Source: Zantedeschia hybrid cultivar
Taxonomy: Eukaryota; Streptophyta; Magnoliopsida; Alismatales; Araceae
DNA length: 64,000 nucleotides
Direction: 5' to 3'
Assembly: GCA_030544215.1 (NCBI GenBank)
Contig: JARZZO010000009.1
Coordinates: 54,803,129-54,867,128, forward strand
A program made the translations under genes and the position numbers. Every line of letters starts with the position of its first letter. Position 1 is the stretch's first letter. Positions 57,657 to 64,000 of the stretch are shown here, piece after piece. Under the pieces are notes generated by a model. The model had not been told where the DNA came from. It did not search any database and was given only the letters and a program-made list of their open reading frames with translations.

Positions 57657-58962
57657 AACACACCCTCCACATCTCACATCTTCAGTATGCTCCTGACACC
57701 ATCCTTTTCCTGGCAAGGGAGGAGGATCAATTGTTTATTGCCAAATTTTCCTTAGAGTTGCTTACGGAGGCCACATGGCTTGTTGTCAATTTCCACAAAA
57801 GTCAATTAATTGGTATGAATATGAATGATGCTGCCATGGGGAGGGCTACTCTCATTCTAGGCTGCCACAAGGGGGAATTTCCAATGACTTACCTGGGAAT
57901 GCCTCTCACCCCAGGATCTCTCAAATGTAGAGATTGGGAGCCAGTTGTTCATAGGTTTAAAAGAAGGATGTCTGGATGGAAGGGGAGGCTGCTCTCCTAT
58001 GGTGGTAAGATGGAGTAAGGATCCTCCTAAATAGGATGGAACATTTTCAGTACGTTATGTTGATGATTCGGTCCACTAGATTAGCCAAATCTAGTACCTC
58101 TCACCCCAAGTACGCTCTCTAGAACCCAAAACCTCCTGTACTTTTCTCCTCCTCCTAAAGAGCTTAGACCATAGGAGAGCTTCAATCCGCTATTAAGGAT
58201 TCTTGGACCTGGAGATAGAGTAAGGATGGGACATTTCAGTACATTATGCTTATTCCATTTTGTTTGATGGCGGTACTAGATTTGCCTTCTTCTCTTCAGT
58301 ATGGGAGGTTAGAAGTCCTACCAAGGTGCAAGTCCTTATGTGGAGAGCATCCTTGGATCGACTTCCGACCTGCAACAGATTAACACGGTTTCTTATGGAT
58401 ATGCCTACTACATGTTGTCTTTATGGGGATGAGCCAAAGGATCGGGATCACCTTTTCACTGGGTGTTCTTTTATCATAGAGGTATGGGAGTTGTTGGGCT
58501 CTCGCTTCCGTATTGGGCTAGATCCGTGGACCACTTTTGATGAGCTGCTAACCTCGTGGGCGAGACCTTGGATGCAGAAGCTGGATAGGAAGCTGTGGCG
58601 GATGATCCTTCATGATATTGTTTGGGAGGTCTGGCAGAGCGCAATAGTAGACTGTTCAGGCGGGATCTTCTGCCCGGCACAGGACTTTCTCTCTAGTATG
58701 TGATAAGGTTAAAAAGTGGGCTACAGCTTCTCTTCCTTGTTTTGCCTTTTGGAAGGGAGTTGAGAAGGCTAGGGTGTGGGCTGCTGCTTTTGGTATAGGG
58801 TATGTGGTTCAATGTCCCCTTTTTATCTCCTTGGGGGTTGAGTCTTTGTTGCACCAGCTCCATGGTCTTTTGTTGGGGTTTGTTGGATGATATACTTGTA
58901 CATCCCCTCCTTTTGTGATACCCTTTTTGTTTAATATAACTATAGTACTATCCACTTTCAAA
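57657..58962 (+). mobile_element. L1-type LINE RT and zf-RVT, right piece
   Basis: Continues the LINE after the Ty3 element: HTLHISHLQYAPDTILFLA (YADD changed to YAPD), LVVNFHKSQLIGMN, then GWKGRLLSYGGKME. A foreign or rearranged stretch lies at 58020-58200. The zf-RVT part is at 58260-58700 (VRSPTKVQVLMWRASLDRLP, CCLYGDEPKDRDHLFTGC). The 3' end is ACTATAGTACTATCCACTTT plus an A tail at 58954-58962. Confidence 0.88.
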
Positions 58963-60194
58963 AAAAAATGTCCTCGAGGCAGTATGTCTATGACACAATG
59001 CAGAGCCAACTCTTTAAGATATGTCATAAGATGGTTGTGTCAGATATACATGCATGAAGACGGCTGAGAGCCAATTATACATGACTTAAGATAACTGACA
59101 GATGTGAATTGATGATTTTTTGACCAAATTTCACTTTGTTCATTTAAATAATGAAACATATGACAAACAAGAAGAAGATGATCATGAAAGAAAAGGTGCA
59201 AAGGTTATGACCACTATGATTAAAGATAAACAAGATGAAGAAGATACATACTAGTTATGAACAATAATAGTAGATACATAGTGGCACAATGAACTACACC
59301 TAAAAAAGACCATGACGAATGATCATTAATGATTATGAATCTTAAAGAGTTAAGACTAAGAAACAATGAATAAAGACTCAAAGATAACAATTGGCAAACG
59401 ATGTTTTAGTAATTTAATATTTATTAATCGTACTCATGCTTCCCATTTTAAACACGTGCAAAATTTGAGGAATATGCATATCTTAGTATCTTTATTTTAC
59501 AGTTGAACAACGATCAACATGAATAAGTAGCATGTATGTACTTTGGGTAGAAGTGGGATGTAGATGACCCTAGACATTATAGCTCACACCCTTTGTGTTG
59601 GCGTTTCTTTTAGCCATGACCAATAGTATCAGTAAGTCAGGACAGAATCAAACAACTCGAAAACATCTCCGAGGTATGGTCAGCTTCTTGTTGCAAGGCT
59701 ACTCTGCTCAGATCCTAGATTTAGTCTATCAGAAAGGAGCTGTATTGACAAAGGGACTCAGTTTTTCAATACATAAACTTTTTTTGTGAAGAAAAAAAAA
59801 AACTTATCTTTGTATTAGACAAACGGAATGGCATCTAACAAATTTCCAGTAACTTTTTTGTGAAAAAGCATCTAGATTAAAAAACAAGATTTCAGGCTAA
59901 AAAGAAAAGAGTACTTGAAGAATATATCCACTTTTGAAATAAAAAATAGTAGCAACAGTCAACATCAGGAAACAAAAAAAATGCTTCGTAAATGTGTTGG
60001 CACTCTTTTTAAACATGTTTCAAATAAAAGCCTAGTTGTTGTTAAACAAAAGATTCAAATCATACACATTGCACAGCAAGAAAGATGAAAATCAAAGCAC
60101 GTATAAGGTGGATTAGCCCCCAACATGTCGACATCAGACCAAAAGTTATGGCCAGCCAACATGCAAAACAGTCAGAAATTGCAAAATCACCTAC
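58963..60194. other. Intron 3 next to exon 3
   Basis: AT-rich intron sequence with GA-rich simple stretches near 59160-59240. No coding or transposon match. The donor of exon 3 starts at 60194. Confidence 0.5.
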
Positions 60195-60289
60195 CTTATA
60201 TTAAAATCAATGCGGAGGAATTCCCCATCCGTACTTTTGTCAACAACAACAGATGTAGTTGTACTCACTGTCAAATAGTCATTCAGTTC
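60195..60289 (-). CDS. PDIL5-4: PDIL5-4-like exon 3 (lumenal ERGIC_N segment)
   Basis: The acceptor TTTGTCAG precedes 60289 and the donor GTAGGTG starts at 60194. It encodes residues 45-76, beginning ELNDYLTVSTTTSVVVDK and ending LRIDFNI plus a split Ser codon. Both parts are conserved in the plant family. Only a 242-bp intron separates it from exon 2; the intron on its other side (intron 3) is 20.7 kb. Confidence 0.92.
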
Positions 60290-60531
60290 CTGACAAATGA
60301 AAACTATGAATTTCTTTCAAGAATCAGAAAAACAAATTTCACTTATGAACAAAGATTAATACACATAATTCCTTGACTAATTATTTGTAGCAAACAGCAA
60401 AGAAAGTAGAAAAGTATTTCATAGATTGACTCATCTCCAAACAAAAGGCTGGAATTTATTGGGTTAACGTCCATTGCTTCTTTAGAAAAGCATGCAGCCC
60501 ATTGATCTATAAGAATTGCATGAAAAAGTAC

Positions 60532-60622
60532 CATTCCAAACAAGAACATTATAGACAATGCGGCTATTATAGATAGACCAGCTCCTGAAAGTGATGCTTC
60601 CGTCAAATCTCTAGGGATTTTC
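60532..60622 (-). CDS. PDIL5-4: PDIL5-4-like exon 2 (ERGIC_N start and membrane anchor)
   Basis: The acceptor TGCAG ends at 60623 and the exon starts at 60622 (G completes the Arg codon). It encodes residues 14-44: KIPRDLTEASLSGAG, then the hydrophobic run LSIIAALSIMFLFGM, the single N-terminal membrane anchor of ERGIC-type proteins. The donor GTACTT begins at 60531, leaving phase 0. Reading on past the donor gives unrelated residues, which confirms the border. Confidence 0.92.
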
Positions 60623-60837
60623 CTGCATTGAAGAAAAAAACCATGGATATGTTAAGAAAATTCACAACAACAGCAATGAAGACAATAATAACATTTGTAA
60701 GTAACAAACTTACGTGCTAAAAGTTAACAAATTCTGGGCTCAATATCTAAAGCTGTGGAGGTACAGTAACAATTCAGCAAAAACGATTAATAGAGACACT
60801 ATTATTGAACATTGGCTTCCCTTAATACCTGCACAGC

Positions 60838-61365
60838 TTTTTTTTAGAAAAACATGGATTGTACTACCAATTTTATTCATAAAAAAGAGGAAGTACAATG
60901 CATAACCGGACAGGAGAGATTCCTATCCCATGAAAAACAGAACAGAAAAAAATTACGAAGGCACTTATCTATTTAAATGCCTTTTTCCAATTGTCAATAG
61001 AGAAGCCTAGAATATGTCTAGACCAATTATATAAAAAAGACAAACTCCTAATAGCAATATTTTCCACATAGACTTAACTTCCTCTGAAAATTGCATCATT
61101 TCTCTCTTTCCAAATGCTCCAGCAGATTGCATGAGGGATCATCCCAAAAAATCTTCTATGCATCCTCTGTTTATGCTTTGAGCTCAGGTGCTTGAAGAAA
61201 GACCACATCTCCACCGCTGATTTGAACTTTGGTTGACATTGTAATAGCTCCCCGATGGTATTCCAAACTGTTTGACTAACCTTGCAAGTGACTATCAAGT
61301 GATCAACATCTTCTGGCAATGTTCTATGGCAGAAGATCAGACCCACCCACCCACCCACCCAAATT
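60838..61365 (-). mobile_element. L1-type LINE 3' end (zf-RVT), minus strand
   Basis: ORF 61074-61358 gives EDVDHLIVTCKVSQTVWNTI and FGMIPHAICWSIWKERNDAI, the end of zf-RVT and what follows. The tail is a poly-T at 60838-60846. The 3' UTR matches that of the LINE at 3290-6153 in inverted orientation (TACCAATTTTATTCAT, GAGATTCCTATCC). It lies about 215 bp from exon 2, in sense orientation. Confidence 0.82.
61340..61362. repeat. (CCCA)n microsatellite
   Basis: Five CCCA units. TGTTCTATGGCA occurs on both sides (61319 and 61377). Confidence 0.9.
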
Positions 61366-62223
61366 GGATTGCTATTGTTCTATGGCAATGCCAATCAGCC
61401 GATCTTTATTGGGCCAATATTGCGGAAACATGCATTCGTTGCTGGTTATTTTTCTTTACTGTTTTCTTGGAAATCAGGCTTGCCCCAAAACCAACTGCTC
61501 CCCTATGTACCAATGCATGTGGAAATCATTCAGTTTTAAACATGACATTTCTGTAGAAATGATCTTCCACCATGTCTCACAAAAATGGCACTAATTGAAT
61601 TTCTTACTAATGAACCTTGAATGTCAAAAATATATAAATTGTGACAAACAAGGTCCTGTTGTAGATATCAACAAGAAGATGCAAATGCATTGCTTAGCAT
61701 TAACTACTTTATGAATAACAATCACGATTCATGATTCCGCACCCCAGATGAAAAAGGAAGAAGAAGCAATGGTGCTCTCAGAATGACATTCTTGAACAGG
61801 GTTAATAAAATTAGTTGTACATACCACAACTTCTTCCAGGAAAAAAAAAAGAAGAAGACATCCTTGAAAAGAAACATCGCTACGCGCCTTGCTTGATAAA
61901 GAATGAGAATTCAGGAGTCAGGAACAAAGGGAACAGCAGAGGAGGCTCACAATGCTAAAGGTGCAAGGGCTAGGGGCACCTGCACTTCAAGTACCAGGAC
62001 CTAGTCCCTGGTGTGGTGCTACATGTGTGGAGGCCAATCATTTGTTCAAACCCTGCTCTAGCAATGAGGGTCCAGGAGAACTAGAAATAGAGGGGATACT
62101 TGAAGTGCATAAAGCACGGGAGGATTGGAGCCAGTAATCAGCTTTGGCTCCCTCTGGTCATCTATCGACAAAAGATTCATAGACAATAAATAATGGTACA
62201 TCTGTATCCTCATATTCGGGAAT
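61366..62223. other. Intron 1 sequence, nothing firmly recognised
   Basis: No coding match. A GTTCAAACCC stretch at about 62044 resembles an RNA polymerase III B box, but no convincing A box was found, so no SINE or tRNA is called. Confidence 0.4.
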
Positions 62224-62327
62224 GTAGTGCATGGGGCATTGTGTCTGCCTGGGAGCTGCCACAACCCCAGTCGGAGTTTCCCACAAGTATCATCTCTACT
62301 CAAAAAAAAGGTAGTGCATGGGGCATT
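62224..62327 (+). mobile_element. 70-bp retroposed fragment with A tail and perfect 17-bp target duplication
   Basis: GTAGTGCATGGGGCATT occurs at 62224-62240 and 62311-62327. Between them is a 70-bp insert (62241-62310) that ends in an A-rich tail (CAAAAAAAAG). This is the pattern of target-primed insertion of a short or strongly 5'-truncated RNA (SINE or LINE end). The source is not recognised. Confidence 0.85.
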
Positions 62328-63710
62328 CTAGACAGAAGTTTGAAGAAGGCACCTTCTTCACAACACGAGGAACCAAAATTAGTAAGTAACTAAAGCAATC
62401 CAACAAGATTTTGTTATCAAGTGTCCTTTGAAGGAGATCACAAACAAGGTAGTGTTGATGGGATACCTGACAGTTTCAAGGTACCACAGTTGCCCCCAAG
62501 ACTTGACATATTCACAAAGCAAGATTGTATCTTGGTGAAGTTCCCTTGGTACTCAATCATGATATCAGAACATGATCAGGCCATTTGGGACACCCATTGA
62601 ATGCAAAAATTGATCCAGTAGAGGCTTTAAAGCTGCTGACAATTGTGAGCACTATTTTGATCGAGAGCTATAAGAAGATGTTACAGAAGATTAGTGTGTT
62701 GGCTGAGATAGGGACTCATCAACTAGCGTCTCCTTCCTTAGTGGTCATACCGCTCAGAATAGTGATCAGCAGTAGAGACAGATCAGAGATGAAGATGGAG
62801 ATAGGCATTATCTCTAACGCTAGCCTCAGTCCAAAGTCAAGTTTCTAAACATGAGCAAGGCTGGTTGTTGGGAATTTGAGATCTGGCATGCACGGCTGGC
62901 TAATCAGACTTCAATCCACCAGACTTTAGCAACCCAAGCAACAAGAGAGATGGATGGAGATGGTGGACTCGGAATGCAATGGGAAAACCTAGGATGGTCA
63001 CAACGGCTGACTTTACTTTAAAACTCAGGTATCTACAGCAGACCAAACATCCGAAAAACCCCCAAAAAACGACTCTTCAGTGTTTTACTTTTACATCATT
63101 TTAGAAACACCAAACAACACCTGAGCTAAAAATAACCACCGAGCACCACTAAGCCCGACCAAACCAACAAAAAAAGAAACACAAAACAAAACAAAGAGCA
63201 AGTTTGGCTGCAAGACATAAATGCGTTTAGGCCTAACATAAGCTCATTTTCTACGCTTAGTTGGGATAGTAAAGAAAATAGGTTTACCATAAACTCACTA
63301 AAATTTAATCACGAACGCAAAACCAACCCACAAACGCATTTTCGGTGAACCTACTTGGAGATTATTTACGCTGGAGACTCTCAGATTCATCATAACTCAA
63401 GTATGTTTACGCAGAACAACCGAACAAGAGTTTACAGAAAAAATGCGTTTATGATGACTGCATCCGCGTTTGAGTTGCATCCATACAGAGCCATAAACAA
63501 GCAAACGTAGAAAATGGAGCTAGCCAAGCACAACACCCACAGATCAGAGAAATAGCAGAACATCCTAGTACACACGCGACAACAACAGATCTGGAAGCCC
63601 CATTAGCGACGTAGGCAAGCCAAATTCCGCAAAGGACACAGGATTCCGCATATGGATGACGAAAATCGGAGATACGGAATGGGAGGTGATGCGAAAGATA
63701 GAGATCTAAC
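62328..63710. other. Intron 1, remainder up to exon 1
   Basis: No gene or transposon protein was recognised. The minus-strand ORF 63449-63751 is exon 1 read through into the intron. The ORF at 62585-62848 on the plus strand (MGHPLNAKIDPVEALKLLTI) has no recognised domain. Confidence 0.5.
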
Positions 63711-63751
63711 CTGTAAAAATCGACGGATTTGAGCTTGCTGGCGGAAATCAT
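63711..63751 (-). CDS. PDIL5-4: PDIL5-4-like exon 1 (start codon; residues 1-14)
   Basis: The ATG is at 63751-63749. The 14 residues MISASKLKSVDFYR match the conserved plant PDIL5-3/5-4 N-terminus, which supports this start. The exon stops after AG of the last Arg codon; the donor GTTAGATC begins at 63710. The phase (two bases carried over) fits exon 2, whose first base is G. Exon 1 sits in a local GC-rich island unlike the AT-rich transposon sequence that fills the introns, and the leader upstream of the ATG is pyrimidine-rich on the coding strand. Confidence 0.9.
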
Positions 63752-63960
63752 GGCTGCGGAGTGTGGTGCCGCCGGCGATCGAGGATCTCCGCTGCTCCGA
63801 TCTGGAGTCGACTGCGAGAGCGGCCGACGGGGACGGTGGGCAGGGAGAGGAAAGAGGCGAGAGCGGGGGAGACCTCAATTAAAAGCAGTCCCTTATTGTA
63901 ATTTGATTTGATAAATACTTTTATTTACGTTAAAGAGTTGTGTCCGGCACTCGTATCTAA
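63752..63960 (-). promoter_or_regulatory. Probable 5' UTR and core promoter of the PDIL5-4-like gene
   Basis: Read on the minus strand, 63752-63880 is GC-rich with CT-rich tracts (CTCTTTCCTCTCCCTG type), typical of plant 5' leaders. Beyond about 63890 the sequence turns AT-rich, with TATA-like stretches (TATTTATC, AATAAAAG) near 63905-63945. No transcription start can be fixed from sequence alone, and the promoter probably continues past the right edge. Confidence 0.35.
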
Positions 63961-64000
63961 CCATTTATTTCAAGATTCAAAATAAATACTAAAGATTTCT

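Larger units (their letters stand above)
2056..63751 (-). other. PDIL5-4: Host gene: PDIL5-3/5-4-type protein disulfide isomerase, N-terminal part (exons 1-8)
   Basis: One gene spans nearly the whole window on the minus strand. Eight exons (63711-63751, 60532-60622, 60195-60289, 39443-39500, 22617-22807, 11903-11960, 2236-2276, 2056-2130) join in phase with GT donors and AG acceptors. The product resembles plant PDIL5-3/5-4: a cytosolic N-terminus, an ERGIC_N segment with one membrane anchor at about residues 28-44, and a thioredoxin domain at about 145-217. Known family members are ER/Golgi-cycling membrane proteins related to yeast Erv41/Erv46 and human ERGIC3, fused to a thioredoxin domain. 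The C-terminal COPIIcoated_ERV domain is not in the window and is expected to the left. No in-frame stop or frameshift occurs in the joined exons, so the gene looks functional despite 10-21-kb introns. Choosing between PDIL5-3 and 5-4 would need the missing C-terminus. Confidence 0.9.

Noticed and set aside
40985..58962. One single LINE split by both the hAT and the Ty3 element
   Set aside because: The copy at 40985-44455 already contains RT through zf-RVT, so the RT at 49086 belongs to a second LINE.
62014..62060. SINE or tRNA-like B box (GTTCAAACCC)
   Set aside because: No A box at the right distance and no cloverleaf; an isolated match is not enough.

Overview
The window is flowering-plant nuclear DNA. 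Everything that is clearly host gene in it belongs to one minus-strand gene that covers almost the whole 64 kb. Eight short exons (650 coding nt, about 217 codons) can be joined with canonical GT/AG borders and consistent phases. They encode the N-terminal part of a plant PDIL5-3/5-4-type protein (ERV41/ERGIC-like disulfide isomerase): an ERGIC_N segment with one membrane anchor, then a thioredoxin domain whose active site reads C-Y-W-S. The ATG is at 63751. The last visible exon ends at 2056, so the C-terminal COPII-coated ERV domain must lie off the left edge. Introns measure 3,088, 242, 20,694, 16,635, 10,656, 9,626 and 105 bp, then one running off the window. Five are packed with transposons. 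I cannot name the species.

Layout from left to right. 1-2,300 holds exons 8 and 7 and two hAT-type MITEs. 2,277-11,902 (intron 6) carries three plus-strand L1-type LINE remnants, the 5' part of an RTE-type LINE, LTR-like debris and a 41-bp tandem repeat. 11,961-22,616 (intron 5) is mostly a decayed Tat/Ogre-like LTR element with two minisatellites and a broken gag that itself contains a MITE. 22,808-39,442 (intron 4) has a three-level nest (RTE, then an L1, then a near-full-length 6-kb L1 with a perfect 17-bp target duplication), a large fold-back element with a MITE inside it, an Ogre-type RT fragment, microsatellites and a 351-bp triplicated sequence. 39,501-60,194 (intron 3) contains an L1 split by a 599-bp MITE, a decayed hAT transposon with BED, DUF659-like and dimerisation regions, and another L1 split by an 8.1-kb Ty3/Gypsy element with both LTRs and a tRNA-Met primer site. 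60,195-63,751 holds exons 3, 2 and 1, another L1 tail and a tiny retroposed fragment.

Nearly all transposon ORFs are broken by stops and frameshifts, and reverse-transcriptase active-site aspartates are lost in five of the six elements where that motif can be read. Target-site duplications and restored reading frames let the insertion order be read in several places. I saw no rRNA, tRNA, CRISPR array or second host gene. All coordinates, alignments and divergence counts were made by eye; family names rest on recognised motifs, not on a search.
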